Shown here piece after piece: positions 22,194 through 33,860 of a stretch of DNA of 64,000 bases. Under the pieces are notes generated by a model. It searched no databases, was not told the DNA's origin, and was given only the letters and a program-made list of their open reading frames with translations. Numbering within the stretch: position 1 is the stretch's first letter; the number at the start of each line of letters is the position of its first letter. This DNA comes from Akebia trifoliata (taxonomy: Eukaryota > Streptophyta > Magnoliopsida > Ranunculales > Lardizabalaceae), in contig CM030715.1 of assembly GCA_017979445.1 (NCBI GenBank), positions 27,195,169-27,259,168 of the forward strand. The letters are read 5' to 3'. The position numbers and the translations under genes were made by a program.

Positions 22194-22654
22194 AATAGAC
22201 CAAACCAGATCAACATCATCTAACCTCTCTTTTACCTGCAAGAATGAATCGGGATGCTTTCCATAACCTTTGAGACACAAGTGAATAGCTTTGTTCTTGC
22301 AGAGGAAACTTGTGAGCAATTGGGACTAAATTTTTTACCAACAATCCATTTTCAGGGGGTCGTAGACTCATCTCGCGCACCCCCTCCCTCATTTGCCGTT
22401 CCAATCTCGCTCTTCGTTTGAGTTCACTAACACCCACTACCAATGGCTTCCATTATGATTTTCGACGATTCCTTGGCAGCTTTGAACACTTGGGTGCCTC
22501 AGGCAGCACAGTTGAGAACAAGACTTGGGAGGTCAAAACTTTACTTCTACCCACCAAACTTGCAAGGACGTTCTTCGCAATTATGTCATGGTGGTGTATG
22601 AAGTTTTGTGCTCGCCTCGATATCATTTTTCTCTCTTGAATGATAAAACTTCGA

Positions 22655-22852
22655 ATAAAAGAAGAGGTTAAGGTATAGATCCTATATCACGCCTTGGGAA
22701 GCGGAAGTCTTGAGTTCGAATTGCCCCTTAGGGCCAATCTCATGGATTTTTCCCAGAAATTTCGCTACATGCATATGAAGAGGGGAATGCATGTGCCCGA
22801 GGATTACTCGGGTGCTCTAAGAGGCCCGGACACCTCAGTTAACTGAAAAAAA
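22655..22852 (+). repeat. Au-like tRNA-derived SINE
   Basis: It has a B-box-like GAGTTCGAATTGCCC at about 22713 and the plant SINE tail region GAGGATTACTCGGGTGCTC, then GGCCCGGACACCTC, then an A run at about 22845. The order and the ending fit the Au family of SINEs found across angiosperms. The first bases are decayed. Confidence 0.7.
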
Positions 22853-22859
22853 ACGTTTA

Positions 22860-23370
22860 GATTCTATGTCAATCTACGGCAAGCATAGAAAGGCACACTT
22901 AAGTCCCATGAGACCTACGACAGAGAGATTTTATAATCTAAAACATGAGGAAAAGGATTTCACCCACAAAAAAAAAAAAAATTCTTGGGTTAATTGGACA
23001 TCTTTACTGTACAGAAGTTCCATCTTTTAATTTCCAAATATTACTGCCAATTTTTATTAAATTGAGGTATGGAGTAGGTAGGCTGGGTTCAGCCGAGTCC
23101 AGAGTTGATCCACAAGAGTTCGGATACTGATATCAAACCATATTTGCATAACCACATATTAACTTCCATAGATGGTATTAACGTAAGCATCACCAGAATA
23201 AACAACTAATTGAGTCAAAAAGAGAAAATGCTCGTGTCAGTTGGTTAACAGGTCACATTTTATCATGAAACGGGTTGGATTAGTATTCTTCAGGATACAT
23301 CAAACTCATTCTATTATACCAATAATATGATTTCTTTCAGTGAGAAGTGCATACCAATCAAGTGAGCCTA
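22860..23370. other. Intergenic DNA downstream of the PYRD fragment
   Basis: The remaining PYRD exons would be expected here on the minus strand, but no coding similarity was seen. Confidence 0.5.
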
Positions 23371-23371
23371 C

Positions 23372-24425
23372 CTCATGTAACGAAGGGCTTCCCTGTAAGC
23401 ATCCGATGGATATATGCCTCGTTAAGCTTCTTGAACAATTCTTCCTCTACACCTACTGTTACATTAATCCCTGACTCTCTAAGTTTTTCCACCCCTTCGA
23501 AGCCACAATGGGATTTGGATCCACCATCCCAACAACCACCCATTTCACATTTGCTCGAATCAATGCTTCAGTACAGGGTGGTGTCCTCCCGTAATAGTTA
23601 CATGGCTCTAAGTTCACATATGCTGTTGCATTCTCGGCCTCATACCCAGCATCCCTCAGAGCAAAAACCTGCAAATTTCAACTCCTGACCCAAATTCTTC
23701 AGCAGCGATCACACAAATCAATATACTAAGAATTTTTTCAATTTCTCAGATTCTCCCTTTCCACCCACAACCACACACACACACACTAAAAAGAAATATA
23801 AAAAAAAAAGGATGAAATTTTTTGTTTACAAACTATCTGGAAACTAACTAAAACTAAGGGTCTGTTTTAATTGCCAATGTGCCCTGCAAAAAGATATTTT
23901 TAAGAGCTTTTCAACAAAAATGGTGATCCAAACAGGCCTTAAATATTTGAAGTAAAGGCAAATGTAACAGAATCAAAAGTATAATTCTATACTATATATT
24001 GGAAAGACTGAAGAAATGTGGGTTACCTCAGCATGAGGTTGTCCTGCTTTCGGATGAAACCCTTCACCAACAACCTCTCCATCCTTCACAATCACACATC
24101 CCACCATGAGATTTGGACTTGTGCACCCAATTGCTTTCTTTGCAAGCTCTACACACCTCCTCATATAAAACCTACCATTTTTTTCTCTAAGCCTCTCACA
24201 TCGGATACCAACCAAGCCACCATGGTTACTCAAAAATGAAGCTTTAGATGCCCTTTTGCGAACGCTGCAAAACCCATTTTTGGTTTTCCAATCATACACA
24301 AGTTGGGTATATGGATCTATTGACGATGAATGAATGAAGAAACGAGCAGAAGTTGAAAAGCTGATGGGGTCAAGATTGAATTTTGATGGAGATAGGCTCT
24401 GAAGATGCATTTTAGAGGATTGCAA
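23372..24425 (-). pseudogene. PYRD: Truncated PYRD, pyrimidine deaminase of riboflavin synthesis
   Basis: Exon 1 (24425-24027) has a plastid-transit-like N-terminus and then MRRCVELAKKAIGCTSPN, VGCVIVKDGEVVGEGFHPK and AGQPHAE. Exon 2 (23668-23372) continues VFALRDAGYEAENATAYVNL, EPCNYYGRTPPC, KWVVVGMVDPNPIVASKG and YIHRMLTGKPFVT. HAE and PC..C are the zinc-binding deaminase motifs; PYRD deaminates 2,5-diamino-6-ribosylamino-pyrimidinone 5'-phosphate in plastids. At the end of exon 2 the expected TLR|YSMS border reads ACATGAG|GTAGGC, one base short, giving a stop. No later exon is found, so the reductase-like C-terminal half is missing. Substitutions NPMVG to NLMVG and NHYG to NYYG are also seen. 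I read it as a recent pseudogene; a short deaminase-only transcript is possible. Confidence 0.8.
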
Positions 24426-24821
24426 GTAAAAACTGAGATGAAATAGATAAATGTGAAATTTGAAGTATTTCTATTTTGGATTTCAAAGAGATGAATAGAG
24501 GAGTTTTCAAAAACAATTGTCAATGCTGATAGTAGGGAAAAACTCTAGGGTTTTGCTGTAGATTTTGACTTTCGAGAGGTTTTTATTTTTATTTTATTTT
24601 ATTACTGGGGACTGGGGAGTGTGCTGTCAACGGATATTGATCAAATAGAACATTACAGTATCCGAAAACTAATTACGCCATCTGAATTCGAATCCGATTG
24701 AAGTTTTCGTTGAAAAAAAAAATCACCTTCATCTTCAAACATATTTCTATAAAAAAAAAAATGATTTTTTTTTTAAACTAATTTTTTTCAACCTGCAATG
24801 ATTTTGTAACTCAATCTCCCA

Positions 24822-24988
24822 GGATAACTCAAAAACTCAATTGACGTTTACCCTTCACGAATTGTAAATTTTCCCCTCATGATACATTGGTGCACATCCC
24901 CATAAAACATGTGTAGTTGTGTATCTTAAAGAAAATTTTTTTTTACGGGTCTGGCACCTGCCACATCATTGAGTTTTTGAGTTATCTT
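24822..24988. mobile_element. Family C-like fold-back element, copy 9
   Basis: GATAACTCAAAAACTCAAT at the left is mirrored by ATTGAGTTTTTGAGTTATC at the right. The centre carries CATGATACATTGGTGCACAT and TGTGTAGTTGTGTATCTT. It sits immediately outside the LINE 5' target duplication. Confidence 0.7.
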
Positions 24989-25071
24989 GCACATTGAATG
25001 TGTGTTTGACTGTTTGTTGAGCTCCCTCTCGTCCTTTACTGAAAGAAAATGCGATTCAGGAAAAAGCAAGT

Positions 25072-28000
25072 ATGGTTTCAACTAGGAGTAAGGTGTTAAC
25101 GGTGGAATGTAAAGTCTTCGAATTAAAGGAAGTCTGGGTTCATCAGAGGAGAGGGATAGAGATCAAGGAATTGGGTAAAAGGCTGGAATCGAAGATTCAG
25201 CTGTTGGAAGAGGAAGTAATATGGGTATCCAATCAACTTGATCTAGCAAAAACAGTTTCAAAAACTTTCAGAGCCAAGTTTTCGAAAGGGGGCAGGATAT
25301 TTATGATTCAGGGGGAGCAAAATTTATATGGTAGGTTCTTGAAGCTACAACAGTTTTCGGAGCGATTTAGATCTCGAGGGATTGTGTTCCCGGAAGCAAC
25401 AGGGGGTGAAGGCTGGGGGCAAGTCAGTATCGCTTTAAAAATACTACTTAATCCAGAGGAGAAGATGAATGGGCCAGTGGAGGAGAGAGGGAAGGCTAAG
25501 TCGTGGGTCGAGGTAGTAAATAAACTTCCTAATGCAAAGACAATGGTTCCAACAGCATCAGCTAAGGAAGAGTACTTGAAGCAGGAGGAAAAGTTAGCCC
25601 GTAAGCATGCATTATCGCAAGCTCACACTAATGGAATAGCATTTGGCAAATGGAGGTGGTCTTTTATCTGTAGCTCTAACTCTATGGAGGCAGATTGGGA
25701 TGGATTCCTATCGGTAGTGAAGCTATGTCTTTCTCAGTCAGCAACGACTAAACTACTAACGTGGGAACCTCACACCCGGATACTGATGTTGGGGAGCAGA
25801 GCAGATTTCTTGAAGGTGAACTCGAGTAGATCAGTCTCGGTGGGTGACAACACATTCAGTTTACGTCCTTGGTTCGCGGACTGTAACTCTTTAAAACCTG
25901 TATGGAAAGAAGGCGGAACCTGGGTATGTATCAGTGGGCTTCCATTTCACTTATGGAACAACTTCGCCTTCAAAAAAATTGGAACTCAGCTTGGTGGTCT
26001 ATTGGAAGTAGATTCGATCACCCTATGTCGCGCGAGGTTGGACAGAGCAAGGATAAAGGTTAACTCCTCTCCATGGAAGATGCCCCGAGGGTTGTACGTA
26101 TGGGTGGATGGTTTTCGTTATACGATAGGGATTGAGGTGGCAAGAGAAGAAATAGAAAGGGAGGAGCCCATGGTGGAAAAAAGGACAGGAGTAGAAGCCA
26201 TGAGTAGTATTGATACAACAGAGAGGGGTATACAAGTGGATGAGGTTGGACTACAGTCGGAGGAAGGGGAGGGTCAGTTGGAGAAGACAACATCTGGAGT
26301 TATCAAGATGGGCCGGGAGTTATCAAAATCATGGGGAAGATGCGTGAGAATCAAGCTTCAGAGATTTCGTAATTTCAAATCTCGTACCTGCTTAGGAACA
26401 CGTGTCAAGTGCATCAATAGCCGGAAACCACGTCGATGGGTCTTTAAATACAACCGTACAACGAAATTGCTAGCTAAGATAGCTAGAAATCTGGGCTATA
26501 TTAGTTGGTTGCGTAGAAACGGGATAGTGGAGCCTAAGAGGCCCATTAACGTTGAAGTGGGTATTAAAGGCCCAGAGGCCATCACTGGAGTTGCTGGGCC
26601 CAATCCATTTGAGGATATAGAGGCTCGGTCCGATTTTGAAGTGGGACAGGGAAGAGATGGTCCAGGGGGAGAAAGCCTGGAATCGAGCTGTTTAGATCCA
26701 GGCCCAATTAATAGGCTTGTCCAGTCCAGTTCTGGCCCAACCTTGTTTAAAAATAAGGGTGGATTAAATGAGAAGCAGGCCCGGAAGGTATTTGTTCAAT
26801 CTACAAGTAGAATTCCTGCTGAGAGAGTAGTTACAGACAGAACGCAGCGTTCATCTTCTTCAGGAAAACAGCTGGGAGATGCTTTCAAAGCCTTAGCTAA
26901 ATCAAGGATCACCAGGAGCGAAAGTCTTGGTCCAAATCCTAGTGAAGTGTGGACAGATCTTTGCGATATTTCTTTACATCAGAAGTTGCCTTGCGATCTG
27001 CGAATAGAACCTACAGGTTTCTCTTTGCAAAAAGTTTCGGATTATGGCGACGAGTGTGTGGCTGGGCCATCCAACCCCAACTCACAACTTGGCAGCGGGA
27101 AGGTAGCAAGTGACAATACAGAGGTTAACGTAGCAGGATCGAGTTCACAGAGAAATCAGAGTATTCAGGCTGAGATTCAGGCGATCGACAGTGATTGGGG
27201 CTGCATAGGTTCGAGAATAGCTCCGTCGATTCTTAGAGAGTCCTCCCCATCAGTGGAGGTTCTTGAGGCAGCAGGGGATCATGGTGCACAGAAGACTAAC
27301 TCAGACTCAGTTAATGGGACAAACTACGAAAGGGTAGTTTATCTAGGAGACCTTTTGAGGAGTGAAGAGCAGAATGTGAAGACCCCAGAAGCTACTAGTA
27401 GAAAGAAAGAGAGAGACGAACAGTCCAAACACCATCTTGTCCCACTAGCCAGAATTTGGGATAGATTTCGTATCGATATTTGGCGTCATCCAGGAAGATC
27501 TATAGTTCCTATCTCTCCAAGCAACAGCAACAGTGACATTATTAGCCCGGGATCTTGCCTGGTAAGAAACATATTTGGGACACCCACTCTTCCTCAGGTA
27601 CTCTCCTTTCACCCTGGTGAGAATCCTCAATTTAAAGTCCTTTTTGGTTCTACTTTAGTGTCTTTGCTATCTCCTTTGGTTGTCTCGTCGCTTGTTCCTT
27701 GCAGTGCTTCCTCTTTGTTCAGATGTAGTTACCCTGCAGCCGACTCCGAATTCCCTCATTCCTTTAAGCTAGTCGAAGAGAGGGATGGAAGAAGGGAGAA
27801 CATAAAAGATGCCAGTCAGTTAGCCCTTGTATCATTAACTCCTACTCAGAAACCAGGGGAGGTGGTAGTTGATAATCGGACAGAGGCGTATAAAGATGAA
27901 TATTGGACTGCTAGAGACAAGGGTGAGTCGCAGCCGGAAATACATGAGGAAGGGATAGTTAGGACAGAATTGGAAACAGTGGAATGGTTAGTTAGTAATG

Positions 28001-28308
28001 CACTAAATTTAGCGGAAGACTTCGGCTTAGTTCCAGAAATAGGAGATAGTGAGTGTTCCCTGATCCTGAGAGTGGCTATCGGGGATTCGAGAGATAAAAT
28101 TGTTTTGGAGGAGGAATTTAATCGTATCAATAAAGGGTTTGGACTAGATGAGAAGAATGAACAATTAGAATCCGAGAGTATTCAGGAAATTCGAAGTTAC
28201 AAGGATGGAGTGAACAATGAGTTGGTGGTGGTTGCTCCATTGGAGATGACCAGGAGCTTACTCAGACCACAATTGGATAAAGACCTGGTCAGGTTGGTTA
28301 AAAGGTAG
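25072..28308 (+). CDS. LINE ORF1 protein (DUF4283-type nucleic-acid-binding)
   Basis: This is an open frame of 1078 codons. Residues about 25-65 are charged and coiled-coil-like (IKELGKRLESKIQLLEEEV). Residues about 185-290 fit the DUF4283 region of plant LINE ORF1 proteins, with FGKWRWSFIC, RILMLGSRADFLKV and CISGLPFHLWNNFAFKKIG. The rest is low in known motifs and rich in Ser, Gly and Glu. ORF1 products bind element RNA in the retrotransposition particle. The frame is unbroken, unlike ORF2. Confidence 0.85.
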   Translation: MVSTRSKVLTVECKVFELKEVWVHQRRGIEIKELGKRLESKIQLLEEEVIWVSNQLDLAKTVSKTFRAKFSKGGRIFMIQGEQNLYGRFLKLQQFSERFRSRGIVFPEATGGEGWGQVSIALKILLNPEEKMNGPVEERGKAKSWVEVVNKLPNAKTMVPTASAKEEYLKQEEKLARKHALSQAHTNGIAFGKWRWSFICSSNSMEADWDGFLSVVKLCLSQSATTKLLTWEPHTRILMLGSRADFLKVNSSRSVSVGDNTFSLRPWFADCNSLKPVWKEGGTWVCISGLPFHLWNNFAFKKIGTQLGGLLEVDSITLCRARLDRARIKVNSSPWKMPRGLYVWVDGFRYTIGIEVAREEIEREEPMVEKRTGVEAMSSIDTTERGIQVDEVGLQSEEGEGQLEKTTSGVIKMGRELSKSWGRCVRIKLQRFRNFKSRTCLGTRVKCINSRKPRRWVFKYNRTTKLLAKIARNLGYISWLRRNGIVEPKRPINVEVGIKGPEAITGVAGPNPFEDIEARSDFEVGQGRDGPGGESLESSCLDPGPINRLVQSSSGPTLFKNKGGLNEKQARKVFVQSTSRIPAERVVTDRTQRSSSSGKQLGDAFKALAKSRITRSESLGPNPSEVWTDLCDISLHQKLPCDLRIEPTGFSLQKVSDYGDECVAGPSNPNSQLGSGKVASDNTEVNVAGSSSQRNQSIQAEIQAIDSDWGCIGSRIAPSILRESSPSVEVLEAAGDHGAQKTNSDSVNGTNYERVVYLGDLLRSEEQNVKTPEATSRKKERDEQSKHHLVPLARIWDRFRIDIWRHPGRSIVPISPSNSNSDIISPGSCLVRNIFGTPTLPQVLSFHPGENPQFKVLFGSTLVSLLSPLVVSSLVPCSASSLFRCSYPAADSEFPHSFKLVEERDGRRENIKDASQLALVSLTPTQKPGEVVVDNRTEAYKDEYWTARDKGESQPEIHEEGIVRTELETVEWLVSNALNLAEDFGLVPEIGDSECSLILRVAIGDSRDKIVLEEEFNRINKGFGLDEKNEQLESESIQEIRSYKDGVNNELVVVAPLEMTRSLLRPQLDKDLVRLVKR

Positions 28309-28344
28309 TTTGCTTCCCGTTGTATTGGGTCGTGTTTTATCTCA

Positions 28345-31300
28345 ATGTCGATAAAAGTTCTATCTTGGAATGTAAGAGGGTTGGGTGATAGGAGCAAGAG
28401 GGCAGCGGTGAAAGCATTTATTAGAAGCAAAAATCCCAGTATTGTTACGCTTCAAGAATCTAAGCTTGCCAAGTGTGAAGATAAGATCATCAAGGAAATT
28501 TGGGGGGATAACATAGAGTGGATAGATCTTCCTGCTATAGGTTCAGCGGGGGGGATTCTGATGATGTGGAACAAAGATTGGATCCAAGTGACCGATCATT
28601 TAGTAGGGGCGTTCTCTATCTCTATCTTATGTAAAAACAGGGATGATGATTTTCATTGGGTTTTATCCGGGATCTATGGGCCGACCATCAACAAGGAAAG
28701 AGTGCAATTTTGGGAAGAGCTAGAAGATATAGCGTGGTATTGGGAGAAGCCTTGGGTGTTGGGTGGGGATTTCAATGTCATCAGGTTTACCCATGAGAAG
28801 AATAGTGGATCGAATATTTCCAAGGGCATGAGAAATTTCAATGAATTTATTGGTAGACATTACCTAATGGATTTCCCTCTCCTAGGTAGAAGATTCACGT
28901 GGTCCAATAACCAAGTTAACTTAAGGATGTCCAGATTAGACAGGTTTTTGGTGGATAACGAATGGGATGAGAAGTATCATAATGTTATTCAATCGGCCAG
29001 CTCCAGCCCAATCTCCGATCACACCCCTATTTTTTTGGAAGCTGGCTACCCTAGAAAACATCCCCTTCCCTTTAGATTTGAAAACATGTGGCTTCTTCAA
29101 CCTAACTTTGTAGACCTTGTCAGGACTTGGTGGAGCGAGAGCCCTGTTATAGGGAACCCAGGCTGTGTGTTCAAGAATAAGCTCAAGTTCTTGAAAGAGA
29201 ATTGAAAGCGTGGAATAAAGAGGTTTTGGGGAGAGTCGATGTGAAAAAAAGGAGATCTTGATGCAAATGGAGATGTTGGACAAAAAGGAGGAAGAAGGGA
29301 CTTTGAGTATGGAAGAAAGAGGCAAAAGAATGGAGTTGAAATTGGAATTCCAAAGGACGGCACTTATGAAGGAGATAAGTTGGAAACAAAAATCGAGGAT
29401 CAAATGGTTGAAAGAAGGGGATAATAATACAAAATTCTTCCACAAAGTCGCCAACTTCCATAGAAGAAGCAATCAACTTGATAAGCTTTCCATTAATGAT
29501 ACCATGGTGATTGGAGAAGAGGAGATTAGGGAAGGTGTGGTAGGCTACTACAAAGATCTTTACAAAGAAAAAGAACCGTTAAGACCTCGGCCGGATAACT
29601 TAGAATTCAAATCGTTGAATCAAGAAGATAGGGAGTGGTTGGAAAGACAAATTGGGGATGAGGAGGTTAGATCGGTCCTCTTCTCGATGAGCGGGGACAA
29701 GGCGCTGGGGCCGGGGCCGGATGGCTTTACTATGGAATTCTTCAAACACTGTTGGGATATCATCTCGGGAGACTTCATGAAAGTGGTCAAAGAGTTGCAA
29801 GAGAAGATTTGCTTGGAGTATAGCCTTAATAGCACTTTTGTGGCCCTGATCCCCAAGAGAGTCGGGGCGGATAAGTTAGGCAATTTTAGACCCATTAGCT
29901 TGGTGAGCTCAGTATACAAAATTATCTCCAAAGTACTAGCCTCGCGTTTGAAAGCAGTCCTTCCTAAGCTAATCGATGACGAGCAAGGAGCCTTTATTAG
30001 GGGAAGACAAATTCTTGATGGAGTTTTGATGGCCAATGAATGTCTCGACTCAAGGATTAAGGATAAGAACATAGGAATGATTGGGAAAATAGATCTTCAA
30101 AAGGCTTATGATCATGTAAGTTGGGATTTCCTAGAATACATGATGAGGAGAATGGGTTTTGGAGTTAAGTGGATTAGGTGGATCATGAAATGTGTTACAA
30201 CGGTGTCCTATTCCATTCTTATTAATGGGAGTCCAGCTGGTTTTTTCAGAGGGTCGAGAGGGCTGAGACAAGGGGATCCGCTTTCCCCATTCTTGTTCCT
30301 TATTGTTGCTGAAGCTTTGGGTAGGCTTTTTAGGAGAGCAGTCAATCTAGGAAGGCTTTCAGGATTTAGAGTGAACAATGGTCCTTGGATCTCTCATTTA
30401 CAATTTGCGGACGATACTCTGGTTTTCCTAGATCACTCGAGGGACCAAGTTAAAGTGTTGCGAGTTTTATTGAGTTGTTTTGAGGCCATTTCTGGGTTGC
30501 ATATTAATTTGCTTAAGAGTAAGCTTTTCGGGGTTGGAGACGTGGATGACATTCATTTGATGGCTGCAACTTTGGGTTGTGGGCATGACATCTTACCCAC
30601 ATCTTACTTGGGTTTACCATTAGGAGCTCCTTACAATAGTATCAAAATTTGGGATGGGGTGATTGAAAGACTAGAGAAAAAGTTAAGCACGTGGAAGGCT
30701 AACTATTTGTCGAAAGGAGGGAAAGTAACATTGATTAAAAGCACATTGACAAGTATCCCAGTGTACTTTCTTTCCCTGTTCACGCTTCCTAGGTCGGTAG
30801 AAATCAGATTGGAAAGGTTAATGAGAAATTTCTTGTGGAATGATAAGACCGGTAGGAAGAAGTATCACTTGGTTAGATGGAAGGTTATCTGCTTGCCTAA
30901 AAAGAATGGGGGGTTGGGAATTAGGGGCCTTAAACTAGCTAATAAAGCGCTTCTAGGGAAATGGCTTTGGAGATTCGACGAAGAGAGGGGTAGCCTATGG
31001 AAGAGGGTCGTTGTGGCCAAGTATGGGGAGAGGAGGTTAGGTTGGTTTAGTGGTGAGGCTAAAGGCTCCTATGGGTGTAGTGTGTGGAAGGGGATCCTCA
31101 AAGTTAGCAAGGAGTTCGAAAGAGGGATTAGATTTAATGCGGGGAAGGGGGACAAGATTAGATTTTGGGAGGATTGGTGGTGCGGTACATCGCCTCTAGT
31201 AGCTCAATTTCCGTCTTTGTACGCTTGTTCTCTAAAAAAGAACCGCTTGATCAAGCAGTGTTTGGTTCGAAACGAATCTAGCTCTACTTGGGATTTGGGA

Positions 31301-31995
31301 TTTAGGAGAAACTTTAATGATTGGGAGTTAACAGAGATGGCATCTTTTCTAGATCTCCTGCATTCGATTCACCTCAACGATAGCCAACATGATAAGTGGG
31401 TTTGGATGTGGGCTAAAGACTTGAGATTCTCTGTCAGTTCTTTTTATAAGTGGCTTTTCCCTTCCGTGGAGAGATCAGTTTTGGGATCCATCATTTGGAC
31501 CAAGGCAGTTCCTTCTAAAATATCTTTCTTTGTTTGGTTGGCGTCCCTTGGGAGGATTCTCACGTTGGATAATTTGATTGTTCGGGGATGGATCACTCCA
31601 AACTGTTGTCCCCTTTGCTTGATGGACAGTGAAACTGTATAGACCATGTTTTAATTCATTGTTCCTTTGCTCGCAATATTTGGTCAACTTTCCTTGGGCT
31701 TTTCCATACTCATTGGGTCTTTCCGTGTAAGTTCTCTTCGTTGTTGGAAGAGTGGGCTAACAATGCTTTCTTATCCAGGAAAAGATACCTTTGGACTATT
31801 CTTCCCTCAGCTATTGCTTGGGGGGTGTGGAATGAAAGAAATAACAGGGTGTTCAATAACAAAATGAGAAGCTCTCACGGTAGATTCTTGGAGATTATGG
31901 GCTTATTGTTTCTGTGGTCTAAACAGAATATAGATTTTACGGGAGTTACTTTCGATGACTTTCTTTTTAGATGGAATGCTTTATGTAATCATTGA
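28345..31995 (+). pseudogene. LINE ORF2 (endonuclease-reverse transcriptase), frameshifted
   Basis: The endonuclease part (28345-29205) has SIKVLSWNVRGLG, LQESKL, GGDFNVIRF and SDHTPIF, the APE-type motifs. The reverse transcriptase (29258-31642) has NFRPISLVSSVYKIISKVLA, KIDLQKAYDHVSWDFLEY, GLRQGDPLSPFLFLI and the catalytic FADD at 30405. The zinc-binding C-terminus continues in another frame to 31995 (IPSAIAW-type, WNERNNRVFNN). Breaks are a one-base loss near 29200, an extra A in the A run near 29245 (which restores the first frame change) and a two-base TA gain at about 31641. No RNase H domain follows. As it stands the element cannot make full ORF2. Confidence 0.9.
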
Positions 31996-32096
31996 CTTCT
32001 TAGCTTTTTTTCTTTTGTAGCTCTTTGCGAGGCCTCCTCGGCCTCCTTGTATCTTTCCCCTTCATTAATTATTATACTTATCAAAAAAAAAAAAAT

Positions 32097-33543
32097 GTGT
32101 GTTTGGTAACACTTCTGAAGTCTGAATGGAGGTGGTCCACCTTTAAAATTCAAACTTCAAAAATTTTATTACCATTTATTTCGATTTAGATTTTAGAATT
32201 AAGAATCAAAATTTAGAAATTTTGGTTAAGTGATGTTGGGATGCTGGATGAAAATTCTCAATTTTGAATTTATTTTTTATTTCTAAAATACTCTCCTCAA
32301 AACACTGATTTTTATCACTTATCCCTTCTTTGTATAAATCCTAAAATCATTATTTTTAACTTTTCTACCTCTTATTTCTCTTTTACATCTCCGTCTTCTA
32401 TAACAGTGTTGTCAAGGTCTCTCCCCTTTTTTTTGTTACGTGTTCGAAAATCCTATATTTTTCATTCTGAAATTTACACAGTAAGATCTCTCTTTATCTT
32501 TGATTTATCACTTTTATCCATTAAAGGACATATCTTTTTTTTCTAATATCATATGCTTCATATATGTAATTTCGATCATATGCTTGTAATTGAAAAATCT
32601 CTAGAGTTTTTTGAATGTATGAGATTTAGGTTTTGTTGATTTGAGTGTTTCAAGAAAAAACGATTGAGATTATTAGGGTAGTTATCTTAGTCTTGGACGA
32701 TTTTTAAAACCATATGATACTAGTGTCTATTTTAGGAATAACTTAAAATTATTTATTCCATAGATGATGAAGAGGTGATTAGATAGCTCACATCTCAATC
32801 TAATTGGATAGTGCTTACACATTAAAAATTATTTTTGAATGTTGTCCATATTTTTTATCATAGGCAAGCAATGGTTCGGTAGGATAATTAGGATCTGACA
32901 AATTCTCTTTTTTAATGAAAATTTTCAAGGAGTTTGAAGTAATTTTTTGATACTTTTGAGGGAGGTGGTTGGGTGTATAGCATTTCAAGTGCTTAGTTAT
33001 TGAGGTATTTTTGGGCTTTTGAATCATTGTTTGTTCATTTCAACCTTCTTTCTTTATTACTTCAATAAAATTTTCTCACACAAAAACTTAATAGACTTCG
33101 AACTGTTAGAAGATCTACCATGATATAATGAAATATTCTCACCACTAGCACCAGTTGATATGATCACTTTATGTGATCAGATTGCAGGTCAATTAGAAAA
33201 TGCATGATTATTTATTATTTGAGTATTACTTTATTAGAATATAATTTCTCAAATATGAATTTAATTTGAAAACAATACTTTCGGGGTATTTGATTTATTA
33301 GAAATTGAAATTAAATGTACGGATGATTTCATTATGCATAACATGTTATGTTTTGTGGTTAATAATTTATTAGAATTACAAAAGGATAATATTGTGAAAA
33401 TGACCATTATGTTTTAAAATTCTGTTCGTAACAAGAAAGTTTTAAAAATGACAAACAAACAACTTTTCTAAAATCAGATTTCATATTCCAGATTTTAGAA
33501 AACAGAAACTAGACTTTAGACTTCAGAAGTGTTACCAAACATA
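32097..33543. mobile_element. 1.45-kb TIR element hit by the LINE
   Basis: GTTTGGTAACACTTCTGAAG at the left is mirrored by the same sequence on the minus strand at about 33514-33536. The arms are AT-rich and also partly complementary, and there is no transposase ORF. The left tip overlaps the LINE target duplication, so the LINE is the younger insertion. Confidence 0.75.
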
Positions 33544-33544
33544 C

Positions 33545-33824
33545 CCTGAGTTGCAAAATAAATCATTTTTTTTTTCAAAATCCTAGAACTTAAATGATGA
33601 TGAATTTTAAAAAGAAGTCAAGGGTTAGGTTTTCTGAAAAGAGCTTGAAGATAAGGGATTTGAGAAGTAAAAGCAAGGATTTCTCTGACTTGAGTTTGAA
33701 GCAAGGGTTTCTTAGTTGTTATTAAAGATGAGTAATTTGGGAGGAAACATCAAGGGTTTTCCTGTTCAGGTTGAAGAAGATGGATTTGAGAAGAAAAATC
33801 AAGGGATTTGGGTGGTTGTTTAAG

Positions 33825-33860
<36 letters not shown>

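Larger units (their letters stand above)
21130..22610 (-). pseudogene. APO-family pseudogene split by a solo LTR and a MITE
   Basis: On the minus strand exon 1 (about 22610-22232) encodes a transit-peptide-like start, then PRNRRK, SELKRRARLERQMREG, SLRPPENGLLV and LVPIAHK. Exon 2 (from about 21877) encodes LCGEVHVGPQPNKIRTC, HSWERGSMEHILPLVKSFHL, then beyond the inserted LTR MQAGVDIPEYPTRR and FPVYNIAGKMIDFE. These are the CxxC-type APO repeat and linker motifs; APO3 or APO4 (organelle RNA-splicing factors) are the nearest I recall. Defects are a TAA after PRNRRK, a frameshift after LVPIAHK, a stop in the QAD-ILAIV stretch, a stop after SFKEL, and the LTR inside the codons after FHL. The splice donor TGCAG|GTAAAAG is kept. 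Confidence 0.85.
25009..32093 (+). mobile_element. Near full-length L1-type LINE with 12-bp target duplication
   Basis: The element is bounded by AATGTGTGTTTG at 24997-25008 and at 32094-32105. It has a 63-bp 5' UTR, ORF1, a 36-bp gap, ORF2 (endonuclease, reverse transcriptase, zinc-binding region) and an A-rich tail after TTATACTTATC at about 32082. The perfect target duplication, intact ORF1 and only three indels in ORF2 indicate a fairly recent insertion. It landed in the outer end of an older TIR element (32097-33543). Confidence 0.92.

Noticed and set aside
22418..22639. Plus-strand ORF near 22.5 kb (a frame starting MASIMIFDDSLAALN is also visible)
   Set aside because: It lies antisense to exon 1 of the APO pseudogene, whose minus-strand reading fits the family.
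28936..29476. Long minus-strand ORFs opposite the LINE
   Set aside because: Shadows of the reverse transcriptase coding strand; no independent motifs.
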